Translations under genes and position numbers: made by a program
Assembly: GCF_963678635.1 (NCBI RefSeq)
Contig: NC_087065.1
Coordinates: 2,788,001-2,852,000 of the forward strand
Direction: 5' to 3'
DNA: 64,000 nucleotides
Origin: Symsagittifera roscoffensis
Taxonomy: Eukaryota; Xenacoelomorpha; Acoela; Convolutidae
Shown: piece after piece, positions 54,701-63,100 of the stretch
Layout: each line of letters opens with the position of its first letter
Numbering within the stretch: the stretch's first letter is position 1
Notes under the pieces: generated by a model
Seen by the model: only the letters and a program-made list of their open reading frames with translations
Database searches by the model: none
What the model was told of the DNA's origin: nothing

Positions 54701-57006
54701 CGAAAATCTAAATCGGGTTCTCGAATTGAAGAAGGATGGGATGCTCTCTTTTTTATTGCTATTTTCCTTAATTGTGGTGTTAAGGTCATCATTAAGATTT
54801 CTGTCATCTTTGTGTTTTTATAGTCATGTGTATTTAATGAATATGCTTTTCGAACTAGTGTTTCGATTCGTACTGCTATTTGCTTGATGGTTTCGTTTGG
54901 TAATCTGCGAATTTCATTACATAAAACTCTTTGTTGTTGTTTGTTTCTTTCGGAGTCAAACATTTTTGAAAATTCCTGTGTAAACCTTTTCCAGTTTGAT
55001 TTTATTTCTAGAGGTAGTACTGAAAACCATTTTTGGGCTGCGCCATCTAAGGTTGTTTGTATTAACGCTGTGCGTCGATGTATCCAATTTTGATGTAGTG
55101 GCGTATTAATTGGTTCAGGTCCAATATTTAAAATCAGGTTTGCTGTTACTGCATTTAAATAATCTTCTACAGAGTATTCAGGGTCTGTTCCTGTGAAAAC
55201 CATTAAAGGTTTGTTTGATGTTATTGATGATCCACCCATAAGGTATGGATTCATTGTCATTTGTAATGATTCTGCTGCATTTGGCATTTGAGAAAAATTT
55301 GAAAGTTGGTTTCTTGTTATTTCATGTTGTTGGAGATAATATGGGAGTGGTATTTCATTTTGCATTTGTGATGCTTGATACGAGTGTGCAGTCATTGGAT
55401 TTTGTTGTTGAATTGGTTGAAAAGATTGTGTATTAATTAGATTTTGTTGTTGAATTGGTTGTTGATGTTGTGCATCTATTGGTTGTGGAGAAAAATTTCT
55501 ATGATTTGTACGTGTTTTCTGTATTCCTTGTCTACGATATTCTTGAGTATTTGGTGCAAATATATCTGGTTGTAAGAAATCATCATCTGAGGATAAATAA
55601 TCCATTTGATAAGATGTCTGTTTTTTATTTTTATTTTGTTGAAAAAATGGGTAATTTTCACTGTGATCCTGTGGAGGATTTGTTTGGAAATTTATTGAAT
55701 TAGGTTGGGTCATTGGGTTATCCCAATTTCGAGATCTTGTATATTGGTTAAAATTTCTTTGTGGTTGGTTATATGTTTTTGATGGATGTGTATAATTATA
55801 ATTATGGTCTGTAAAGTTGTTTCTAGTGAATGTTTTGCGTGTTTTTGATGGTATTGTCATGGGTCTGTATGTTTGGTAATCCATATGTGAATATTTAGGG
55901 GCAACCGAAGGTTTAACGGTTGATTGTAAGGTTACCTGTGTTTGTGAAGGATTTGTATTTCTTGGTGTTGTTAAATTTGGGCGTATTGGTGAAATACTTT
56001 GTTGTGTAGTTGTTGTGTGTACAATTTCTTCATTTATGAAGTGTGATGGTGTCTGGATATCTTGTTGAGTAAGATTCCTAGTTCCATTGAGGTTTTCATT
56101 GTGTATAACTGTAGAGTTTAAACTATTATTTTGTGTATCGGGCAAAAATGTATTATAGTTTAATGGTGTTGCATCAATGGTTAATGGTATTACTTTTACA
56201 TAATCTCTTATGTAAGATATCGTACTTATTGCTTGACTTGAGATTGTTTGTGGGAAGCTTATAAATGCGGGATGAGACCATTCGGGGTCCCAAACATAAT
56301 CTGATTGTTCTGTGATAGCGGTATCATCGTTCGAGTTTTGGGGTCTAAAATTTTTTCTTGCTTGTGCAATTAAATCAATATTGTGTGTGAAATAATCTAT
56401 TATGAACCATGCCAAAATTTTTTGTAGATCGTGTTTTGTATGTTGTGAAACGTCGTCTTTCGTGAAATTTTCTTTAATGATGTTTAAATAACTAGAGAGT
56501 AGTGTGATTTCATGTCGTACTTTCAAATGTTTAGATGTTTCTGTCGGTGAGACATTTGTTATTGGGATTTCGTTTTCTAATATCGAAATATAACTATATA
56601 TTATTGCGAAAACTTCATTGGTGAATATGGAGTTTGCTCTTTGTGAGTTATGATATTGGATGTTTTTTATATATTCTGAAAAAACTTTTGAAAATTCTAA
56701 ATCAAGATCGTCTGTTTGAATTGTATATTTTCTATTATTATGGTTTGGTGAGGTGAATTCTATGGAGTAGATTCCATACTGTTGTGTTATGTTGCATATA
56801 TCTTTTAAGTAGTGGTGTATGATTTGTCTTTTGATTTTTACATCTGGGAACTCTGTTTTACATGGACTGATTCCGGGTTCTAATAAATTTAATAGTAAAT
56901 TTTTGCAAAATATATGCTGTCCTCTATCAGTGGTTGCATCTACTATAAAAGGAAAGATTTCATCATCATCTGGACTTTCTTCACCTGGGGTGTGCGTTGA
57001 GCTCAT
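48784..57006 (-). CDS. gag-pol: Gag-Pol polyprotein, 2740 aa, single frame
   Basis: Order: ~590-residue N-terminal extension rich in Asn/Gln/Thr; retrotransposon Gag capsid-like region at about 600-780 (AAQKWFSVLP then W..F.QEFSKMF); CCHC knuckle at 842-855 (CNYCRRYGHSISEC); Arg/Asn/Tyr/Ser-rich disordered tract at about 915-1070; aspartic protease LIDSGAE with Asp1229; reverse transcriptase with YLDD at 1737-1740; RNase H (CDAS near 1885, TDHKP near 1950); integrase with an HHCC-type N-terminus near 2260-2300 and catalytic Asp2321, Asp2381, Glu2417, which gives the canonical 35-residue D-E spacing. Gag and Pol are fused with no frameshift or stop between them. All catalytic residues are present. 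The ATG at 57006 has purine at -3 (AAAAAATGA). The first 26 nt overlap the 155-aa ORF. Confidence 0.95.
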   Translation of the reverse strand: MSSTHTPGEESPDDDEIFPFIVDATTDRGQHIFCKNLLLNLLEPGISPCKTEFPDVKIKRQIIHHYLKDICNITQQYGIYSIEFTSPNHNNRKYTIQTDDLDLEFSKVFSEYIKNIQYHNSQRANSIFTNEVFAIIYSYISILENEIPITNVSPTETSKHLKVRHEITLLSSYLNIIKENFTKDDVSQHTKHDLQKILAWFIIDYFTHNIDLIAQARKNFRPQNSNDDTAITEQSDYVWDPEWSHPAFISFPQTISSQAISTISYIRDYVKVIPLTIDATPLNYNTFLPDTQNNSLNSTVIHNENLNGTRNLTQQDIQTPSHFINEEIVHTTTTQQSISPIRPNLTTPRNTNPSQTQVTLQSTVKPSVAPKYSHMDYQTYRPMTIPSKTRKTFTRNNFTDHNYNYTHPSKTYNQPQRNFNQYTRSRNWDNPMTQPNSINFQTNPPQDHSENYPFFQQNKNKKQTSYQMDYLSSDDDFLQPDIFAPNTQEYRRQGIQKTRTNHRNFSPQPIDAQHQQPIQQQNLINTQSFQPIQQQNPMTAHSYQASQMQNEIPLPYYLQQHEITRNQLSNFSQMPNAAESLQMTMNPYLMGGSSITSNKPLMVFTGTDPEYSVEDYLNAVTANLILNIGPEPINTPLHQNWIHRRTALIQTTLDGAAQKWFSVLPLEIKSNWKRFTQEFSKMFDSERNKQQQRVLCNEIRRLPNETIKQIAVRIETLVRKAYSLNTHDYKNTKMTEILMMTLTPQLRKIAIKKRASHPSSIREPDLDFRKLVDKLEQAEITMKLEETENLKLQYVNRIETTPTNINNIQESETDLVEKITEILNIYEKNPNFKGKPSFKKWCNYCRRYGHSISECRQKQQDNQNKPQKYKEPNKSFYQYMKKDQNLPNKTVHSNNSSGKPLPNNTNYTRNQSPYNSSYRGRSPERRNTQNSSQNHYNRPNSRSNYSRSNSNTQRFVSRSNSQSRNNYYPNNQSRNSSYNRNRNYSYNRNRSYSNNRNQNYPNNQSRNNSYNRSNYNRPNNNYQNRSRNNSQNRHSSYNNRYRNYSQSPHRNNNNYNNSNNRHRSSTPKHQRQINQVQSNPETTSDPPGIDDTVTDTLQLNQINCTSSDSESDTENTLSINMKKVENDYESVIYEQPFPSHIYENQSEFLQNYYTTPINSTPTTQETNEINTTNQTNKNTKTKCLNTNHIYQNIQKEQPKEKIWTIPFLLESPRNKEFQPPDLEIDFLIDSGAESNIINIPTWNEIKTLHPKLTPLETSSKLATAQGSTLINYGKIQLFLLPTRTMEQSKILNKPFKQIFHITDIKYNIIGIPFISKYIPTINILNSKILIKDKYTKTKETSLTFFQRLNKQPPFFSKFYPIFNQQRKHLKPLSGNIYNFSIKQVHQYDKEQNKQKFYMSEFEFKPIHKFFKITISSIKYLKNSNSDIISLHVYNNTPYQVTLPLGLLGYCETNATISPIHEKAYRVNNILQLLDICQSTILNEELSINNIISNENRNTDYFTITPYFKPTFNISNYTEDQQKFLTMFNFQHSQITQDEFEKLAKQLIEYSSVYATSKFDVGKISSSLHLPLKPDAVFKKQRASKVPIHLHDKVNRLLDILEQYNIISPVNKEEQPKGNTFINPVIILAKGESLKIVLDARYLNSLIDESKCNWPIEPIQVILTKINGKYFTTADMNSAYNQMPLDEQSRRLTQFVIGNQQYEFNRLFYGISIGPAAFSAFMSKIFRPLILKKNAITYLDDVFMQSQTKDEMFNVLEKYHQILQNENLKAAPDKSHFFLTRVKFLGHNIERKTITPLKSRIDAIQKLQPPTNKKKIQEFLGMLNFLSKYVYKMQLYLRPFYNILRQQNNFEWNTEHQTRFEEVKKLLTEQISNTIPDSNQPFYAMCDASNFGIGAALLQSHNGTNKMNLISANSRLFTQAELRLSTLMRECTAIIYTLTEYEFLILGSKHPTVLFTDHKPIIFLFTQKSNPNHRVYRFQLILMKFPNLHIVWTAGKNLALPDTLSRNTPPELLTRKTTVEIPKNIKFYLAENETSPRLECKYAVKTDIEQSQINNLQHFPLYLDCQNNHYEVDLLGTSTFKPIPYSQWIKNNTQQKRTKQHPPKKDHFPLIEKEDLTDKINLSGPQTNDSKYTINQVFDLHDPLDTIPLSKFEIENIFLPPTETITISTLKQYQNLDPIIRQLKSWHKYKTKPVKADSTILGNKTLLRYFRKFNNTTINENTDLLEYNLNESTVPCLPLSMILIAFNISHTQNIKGHSGSEKTYSNFIQNFYFPNAPIWIKVLCNDCIVCQLNKPYPNQKQIAQKQDFKGQSLYFNHRISFDTKGPISPSSEGNSYIMVIVDAFTHYVALNPVPHCNAYYAYTTLYEHWIAKFGLPEILVTDNGTEFINNEIITLCHLYNIKHKPRTSHAPWTNGLVEGMNRSLQEYLRCIINGNDTKYTEWSADVKLFPLAYNSQITTTLGMSPYEMVFNQKPRKPIMFTANSHKNAQGYCQPNKDSICYNLPLHTHDEDHFHHPQILKLASGTHTEWILNRDKKHNEIYQKITKKLLQRQNINEQINSRFTPASELKIGTFVLIPNFNTQKGISKKLQPLRKGPYQIIAKPTDVTYKITDSNKKEIVQHRNNLLPYYPKEYALRELTQLYSFTGLKIIQNEPHLKNTEQNDNPTENQNTKPTATKNNTQNHKESPKQRKNRKMTEQIIPQEQIDKSENRKTTRLRNQPRKNYKIFIPQSKILKKVEFQK
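53800..54260 (-). repeat. Low-complexity coding tract for R/N/Y/S-rich linker
   Basis: Imperfect short repeats encode NRNRNYSYNRNRSYSNNRNQ-type sequence C-terminal to the CCHC knuckle. Such tracts bind RNA or condense in other proteins; the role here is inferred only. Confidence 0.7.
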
Positions 57007-57448
57007 TTTTTCGTTCGATGACTGTTAATATGTAATTATTAATGTGTCGAATTGGTTGATTCCAATTGTATAAATGTACTGGTTTGTGTTTATACTGCTT
57101 TTTTATTCTTCTTTTTCCTCTTTTTGATGAATTTGAAGTTGTTTCTGAGTCAGAAAAATATAATTGATCGTGAAGTGGGTAATTTTTATCTATTGATTCT
57201 TTTAGTTTGTAAAGTTCGTCTAAACTGTTGGTTTCTGATTCTGAAAATGCGTTTCGATTTTTTGAAAATCTTTTTCGTGTTATTTGTCTTTGTTTCGTTA
57301 TTATTTTTCTTTTTAGTGTTTGTCGTTTTGTTCGAATGTATCCAACTGTTTGTGTATGAGGTGTGATTACAAGGTCGTATTTTTTGTTATCTATTTCACA
57401 ATTGTGTAAAACGATTGTTTGTTTATTTCCTAGGTTTTTAAATGACAT
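56981..57448 (-). CDS. 155-aa basic protein upstream of and overlapping gag
   Basis: It is rich in Lys/Arg, with clusters TKRQTLKRKIITKQRQITRK and SSKRGKRRIKKQYKHK (possible nuclear localisation or RNA binding) and a Ser/Glu-rich middle. Its only methionine is the first one. The start context is poor (CTTATGT, pyrimidine at -3), and no other ATG in any frame lies between it and the gag ATG 442 nt downstream, an arrangement suited to leaky scanning. The last codons, CCC AGG TGA, also lie where a +1 shift would enter the gag frame. Unrecognised. Confidence 0.65.
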   Translation of the reverse strand: MSFKNLGNKQTIVLHNCEIDNKKYDLVITPHTQTVGYIRTKRQTLKRKIITKQRQITRKRFSKNRNAFSESETNSLDELYKLKESIDKNYPLHDQLYFSDSETTSNSSKRGKRRIKKQYKHKPVHLYNWNQPIRHINNYILTVIERKNELNAHPR

Positions 57449-57965
57449 AAGGTTTAGGATGACGGATGCAAAAGGTTGTTAAATGATTTCTATTTTCTTA
57501 AACTGTTAGTTCTTACGATTTTTTGGTTAGCTTAACCTGGGTCTATTTGTTCAGGGTTGGAGAGAAAAGTATATCGATTCCGAAGAATGATTTTTTACTT
57601 TCTCGTGGCTAGTATAAGTTAAGGTGTTAACTTACTTAATCTTACTTAGGGGTAGTGATTATGTTCAAGGGTTGGAGAATAGTAAATTGATCCACAAGGT
57701 TCAGGTATAATTAGAACGCGAGTAGTTCGTTAGATACTATTTTAAACTTAGTAAGTCTAAGATTTATCCTGGGTCTGGTAAGAGGGGGGGTCAAGTGAAG
57801 GATGAATAACCGAAGTTCTTCACTGTTTATCCTAATTTGAATGATTAGTTTTGTTTAAAAATTTCTATTAGTCTTGGGTCTTTAGAAAGGGTTGGGTAGT
57901 GAATCGACGTTTGAGGTCGTTAGACACTAATTAAGTGGGTGGGGGAGAACAAAGTTGTTCTGTTT

Positions 57966-58050
57966 GATCCAAGGATAAGCCTTGATGATCAAATTTAAAA
58001 TTTAATTAAGTAGAAAATGATTTAAGATCCAAGGATAAGCCTTGATGATC
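57966..58050 (-). repeat. Duplicated 25-bp hairpin element in the leader
   Basis: Identical 25-mers at 57966-57990 and 58026-58050 (GATCCAAGGATAAGCCTTGA...), 60 bp apart. Each folds as CAAGG / CCTTG around a five-base loop, extended by GATC at both ends. The site, between primer-binding site and gag, is where retroviral dimerisation/packaging signals lie. Confidence 0.8.
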
Positions 58051-58380
58051 TGGTTTTAAAATTAAGTGAATTTAAGTTTTAATAAAATTTTAAATGTGTG
58101 TAAAGGAAAGTTTTAGTGTTTTGATGATATTAGTGGGTTTATGATTGCTGTTATGTTTTAGGTGATGGAGCTGGAACAACAGGATGATTTATGATTACTA
58201 ACCATTTATTGTCATGCTACTAATTTTTATTTTTATTTTTCAATAAATATTTTTCAAACATGTTTTGTATATTACTGCAGAATTTTAGGAAAACGATCTT
58301 AGATCTTTTTATCAATCGTTATTGTATATTAATAATTTTGTTTAGCGCCTGAAATGATTTTGAAGATTAACTTCAAGGTT

Positions 58381-58614
58381 TTATGTTTGCAAATGAAAAT
58401 CTAAATTCATTGCCAGTAGTATTCTAAATATAAAAGTTTGTTCTGGTTTTTGCCTAACTATCATATAGCTATATGGCAAGTTTCTACTTTGTCGTATGTC
58501 GTCTCTGGTTCGAGGTCTTCTTCCAATTCCGGGTAGTTCTGTTATGGTTTGGAATATTGGCTCTGATCTATTGAGTCGTAGAGACATTTCGATTAAATTA
58601 TTGTCATATAACAT
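58381..58614 (-). CDS. 77-aa ORF in the retroelement leader
   Basis: It begins about 90 bases downstream of the 5' LTR with ATGTTATATG and contains PGIGRRPRTRDDIRQSRN. It resembles nothing known to me. It could be a leader ORF, a short 5' exon for a spliced env message, or chance. Confidence 0.3.
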   Translation of the reverse strand: MLYDNNLIEMSLRLNRSEPIFQTITELPGIGRRPRTRDDIRQSRNLPYSYMIVRQKPEQTFIFRILLAMNLDFHLQT

Positions 58615-58681
58615 TTTGTAAATGTTTTTGTCTAATTTCTAATCTATTTTGGTTAATTCTAAGCTATTAAGGTCTTGTTCG

Positions 58682-58699
58682 AGACTTATGGTCGCACCA
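58682..58699 (-). other. Primer-binding site
   Basis: Two bases after the 5' LTR the sense strand reads TGGTGCGACCATAAGTCT. TGG pairs with a tRNA 3' CCA. The complement continues upstream on the plus strand as GTTCGAGAC, which looks like a T-loop, so the match to a tRNA may be longer than 18 bases. The tRNA is not identified. Confidence 0.7.
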
Positions 58700-58701
58700 G
58701 A

Positions 58702-59111
58702 TGAGTTATGACCGAGTTGGTTAACTCATAGAGTAATTTCGGATAGGGTACACCGTCTGCTCGTCACGCTATCTTATTTTCGGCCGGATAGATTCGTGCA
58801 ACTTCTTAGTCTAATACCGATCCTAATCTTACTCTTATACTATCTAGTCTCAGGTTGTTTAACTAGTCTCTGCTAGGCTCAATAGATCTAGGGTATACTG
58901 GTTTATTGCGGCTGCTGAAGTGCTCGGGAGAGTCCAACTAATTTCTAAGTTAAATTCAAATCTCTCTGGTGCTGAAATTACAAGTAACTTCAGCACTTAC
59001 AAATAAGTGGGTTGTTAGTTAGATGGATCATGATTGGTTAATATTAAATACTTTTCATTGGTAAAATATCTAAATTATCCAATCATAAAATGTAGTTTAG
59101 ATCAGGTTCCA
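58702..59111 (-). repeat. 5' LTR (right)
   Basis: 410 bp. It differs from the 3' LTR at one position by eye. It carries the promoter for the genomic RNA; the same CCAAT, TATTTAAT, AATAAA and hairpin motifs are present. Confidence 0.95.
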
Positions 59112-60021
59112 TATGGGCAAAAATCTATAACAAATTAAGTAAAGGGTCACACAAAATCAAATTTGGAGCTCAAATAATTGCAATGAAATTGCATAAAAGT
59201 TATCAATGTATATCAGATATTAGACCAAAATTTAAGTAGAAAAAATCAAGAAATGGGTCAAAATAAATCAAAGATTGAGCTCAAAAATGTCCAATGAAAT
59301 CACCAAAAAATATCATTGTAAATCAGATTTTGGGCAAAAACCTAAGTAATAAATTAAAAAAAGGTCACAAAAAATCGGATTATGAGCTCAAATATTTGCA
59401 CCAAAATTGTCGAAATGTATCTATGTATCAAAAACCTATGTAAATCAAAATAAGCAAGGAAAACTTAAAATATTTAGCTGAGATTTAAGATCAAACTAAA
59501 TCGTTTTTAAATTGATCCAAATCAATCTTAATTTTTTCTATTTCTTCTTCGTACTTTTTCATACTAACGTAGATCTCAGTTAAATCTACATATATTTTTT
59601 TTCATAGTCAAAATCGATTCTTATCTATTTTGTCAGTGCGAGGACCATTCTCAACACGCAATAGTTTGTAAAAGCATTCGCTGACAACCACCGGCGTCGC
59701 TGAAGTTCGCTGACATCACTGTGCACCATTTCGCTAATTGAGAGGAATTGTCGCTTTTTACAAATTGTCGCTGTTTTCAAATTGTCCTGTGATACGCATT
59801 GTCGTCTGTACGATAGGAACTGTTGCATGTTACAAATTCTCGCCTTACGATTTTTTAAGTAGGAGATTATAGGACTATAACTTTTTGTTTTTATGACCAG
59901 CTTTTGTTGGAAATTTCGAACATGGAGGAGCCTTTGCAATTGGTGCCTTTTTCTGTGGAAGGTATTTTATTTATTTAAAAATTCATTTGGTCCAGAAAAT
60001 ATAAAACTTAAACTTCAAGAC

Positions 60022-60042
60022 AACCCTAACCCTAACCCTAAC
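60022..60042 (+). repeat. Interstitial telomere-like (CCCTAA)3
   Basis: AACCCTAACCCTAACCCTAAC: three perfect hexamers plus flanks, about 130 bp before satellite array 2. Unit 1 has a degenerate version at 32045-32065. Confidence 0.8.
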
Positions 60043-60157
60043 TTTGCATCCTCAAAAAAATGCAATTTCATCTGCAAAACACTTGAGCTTCGAAAAAATT
60101 ATTTTCGAAATAGTTTTTGAATAAGATTTTCAAATTAATTTTTATGACCAGGATTAC

Positions 60158-63100
60158 AGACCAATCATATTGGTCTGTAAGCTGTAATCTTTCGATCTGC
60201 GAAGTATCTCTTCGGTCTGCAAGCAGTCATCTCTTTGGTCTGCAAAGCATTTCTTTGGTCTGCAAAAAGTCATCTCTTCGGTCTGCAAAGCATCTGGTCG
60301 GCCAGCAAACAGTCATCTCTTCGGTCTGCGAAGCATCTCTTTGGTCTGCAAACAGTCATCTCTTCGGTCTGCAAAGCATCGCTTCTGTCTGCAAACAGTC
60401 ATCTATTCGGTCTGCAAGCAGTCATCACTTCGGTCTGCAAAGCATCTTTTTATCTGCGAAAAATCATCCCTTCGGTCTACAAAGCATCTCTTTGGTCTGC
60501 AACCTCTTCTGTCTGCAAAGCATCTCCTAGGTCTGAAATTAGTCATCATTTTGGTCTTTAAAGCACCTTTCTTTTCCGTCTGAAAAATTCATGTCATCGG
60601 TCTGCAAAGCATCGCTTCGGTCTGCAAAGCATCTGCTCGCTCAACAAGCAGTCATTTCTTCGATTTGCAAATAGTCATCTCTCCAGGCTGCAAAGCATCT
60701 CTTTGGACCGCAAACATTAATCTCTTCGGTCTGCAAATTATCTCTTTGGTGTGAAAGCAGTCATCTCTTTGGTCTGCAAAGCTTTTTTTTGGTCTGCAAG
60801 CAGTCATCTCTTCGGTCTGCAAAGAATCTCTTCAATCTGCAAACAGTCATTTCTTCGGTAGTCTTCAATTTATCTCTTCGGTCTGCAAGCAGTCATCTCT
60901 TTGGTGTGCAAAGCACCTCTCCAGTCTGCCAGTAGTCCTTTCCTCGGTCTGCAAAGCATCTCTTCTGTCTGCAAACAGTCATATCTTTGGTCTGTGAAGC
61001 ATCTACTCGGTATGCAAACAGTGATCTCTTCGGTCTGCAAAGCATCGCTTTGGTCTGCAAAGCATCTGCTCGCTCTGAAAGCGGTCATTTCTTCGGTTTG
61101 AAAATAGTCATCTCTCCAGCCTGCAAAGCATCTTTTTGGTCCGCAAACAGTCATCTCTTCGGTCTGCAAATTATCTCTTTGTTGCGAAAGCAGTCGTCTC
61201 TTTGGTCTGCAAAGCTTTTTTTGGTCTGCAAGCGGTCATCTCTTCGGTCTGCAAAGAATCTCTTCAATCTGCAAACAGTCATTTCTTCGGTCTGCAAGCA
61301 GTCATCTCTTTGGTGTGCAAAGCACCTCTCCAGTCTGCCAGTAGTCCTTTCCTCGGTCTGCAAAGCATCTCTTCTGTCTGCAAACAGTCATATCTTTGGT
61401 CTGTGAAGCATCTACTCGGTATGCAAACAGTGATCTCTTCGGTCTGCAAAGCATCGCTTCGGTCTGCAAAGCATCTGCTCGCTCTGCAAGCAGTCATTTC
61501 TTCGGTTTGCAAATAGTCATCTCTCCAGCCTGCAAAACATCTGTTTGGTCCGCAAACAGTCATCTCTTCGGTCTGCAAATTATCTCTTTGGTGTGAAAAC
61601 AGTCATCTCTTTGGTCCGCAAAACTTTTTTTTGGTCTGCAAGCAGTCATCTCTTCGGTCTGCAAAGAATCTCTTCAATCTGCAAACAGTCATTTCTTCGG
61701 TCGTCTGCAATTTATCTCTTTGCTCTGCAAGCAGTCATCTCTTTGGTGTGCAAAGCACCTCCCCAGTCTGCCAGTGGTCCTTTCCTTGGTCTGCAAAGCA
61801 TCTTTTCTGTCTGCAAACAGTCATATCTTTGGTCTGTGAAGCATCTCCTCGGTATGCAAACAGTGATCTCTTCGGTCTGCAAAGCATCGCTTCGGTCTGC
61901 AAAGCATCTGCTCGCTCTGGTAGCAGTCATTTCTTCGGTTTGCAAATAGTCATCTCTCCAGCCTGCAAAGCATCTCTTTTGTCCGCAAACAGTCATCTCT
62001 TCGGTCTGCAAATTATCTCCTTGGTGTGAAAGCAGTCATCTCTTTGGTCTGCAAAGCTTTTTTTTGGTCTGCAAGCAGTCATCTCTTCGGTCTGCAAAGA
62101 ATCTTTTCGATCTGCAAACAGTCATTTCTTCGGTAGTCTGCAATTTATCTCTTCGGTCTGCAAGCAGTCATCTCTTTGGTGTGCAAAGCACCTCTCCAGT
62201 CTGCCAGTGGTCCTTTCCTCGGTCTGCAAAGCATCTCTTCTGTCTGCAAACAGTCATATCTTTGGTCTGTGAAGCATCTCCTCGGTATGCAAACAGTGAT
62301 CTCTTCGGTCTGCAAACCATCGCTTCGGTCTGCAAAGCATCTGCTCGCTCTGCAAGCAGTCATTTCTTCGGTTTGCAAATAGTCATCTCTCCAGCCTGCA
62401 AAGCATCATTTTGGTCCGCAAACAGTCATCTCTTCGGTCTGCAAATTATCTCTTTGGAGTGAAAGCAGTCATCTCTTTGGTCTGCAAAGTTTTTTTTGGT
62501 CTGCAAGCAGTCATCTCTTCGATCTTCAAAGAATCTCTTCAATCTGCAAACAGTAATTTCTTCGGTAGTCTGCAATTTATCTCTTCGGTCTGCAAGCAGT
62601 CATCTCTTTGGTGTGCAAAGCACCTCTCCAGTCTGCCAGTAGTCCTTTCCTCGGTCTGCAAAGCATCTTTTCTGTCTGCAAACAGTCATATCTTTGATCT
62701 GTAAAGCATCTCCTCGGTATGCAAACAGTGATCTCTTCGATCTGCAAAGCATCGCTTCGGTCTGCAAAGCATCTGCTCGCTCTGAAAGCAGTCATTTCTT
62801 TGGTTTGCAAATAGTCATCTCTCGAGCTTGCAAAGCATCTCTTTGGTCCGCAAACAGTCATCTCTTCGGTCTGCAAACTATCTCTTTGGTGTGAAAGCAG
62901 TCATCTCTTTGGTCTGCAAAGCTTTTTTTTGGTCTGCAAGCAGTCATCTATTCGGTCTGCCAAGAATCTCTTCAATCTGCAAACAGTCATTTCTTCGGTA
63001 TTCTGCAATTTATCCCTTCGGTCTGCAAGAAGTCATCTCTTTGGTGTGCAAAGAACCTCTCCAGTCTACCAGTAGTCCTTTCCTCGGTCTGCACAGCATC

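Larger units (their letters stand above)
57449..58696 (-). other. 5' leader of the retroelement
   Basis: 1.25 kb between primer-binding site and first major ORF. The 3' 750 bases (57449-58203) contain no ATG in sense. It includes diverged repeats of a GGGTTGGAGA...ATTGA-type segment (about 57550-57960) and two identical hairpin repeats (57966-58050). Confidence 0.6.
40197..59111 (-). mobile_element. Intact 18.9-kb envelope-bearing Ty3/gypsy-type LTR retroelement
   Basis: Two 410-bp LTRs (TGAG...TCCA, so TG...CA in both directions) differ at only one position that I can find (AGGTGG versus AGGTTG). The domain order in the 2740-aa frame is Gag capsid, CCHC, protease, RT, RNase H, integrase, which is the Ty3/gypsy (Metaviridae) order; no chromodomain is seen. 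Sense order on the minus strand: 5' LTR 58702-59111, primer-binding site, leader, 155-aa ORF, Gag-Pol, two small hydrophobic ORFs, methionine-free ORF, glycoprotein, 601-aa ORF, 3' untranslated region, 3' LTR 40197-40606. All big frames are open, so the insertion is recent and may be functional. It is far larger than a usual 5-8-kb gypsy element. Confidence 0.93.
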
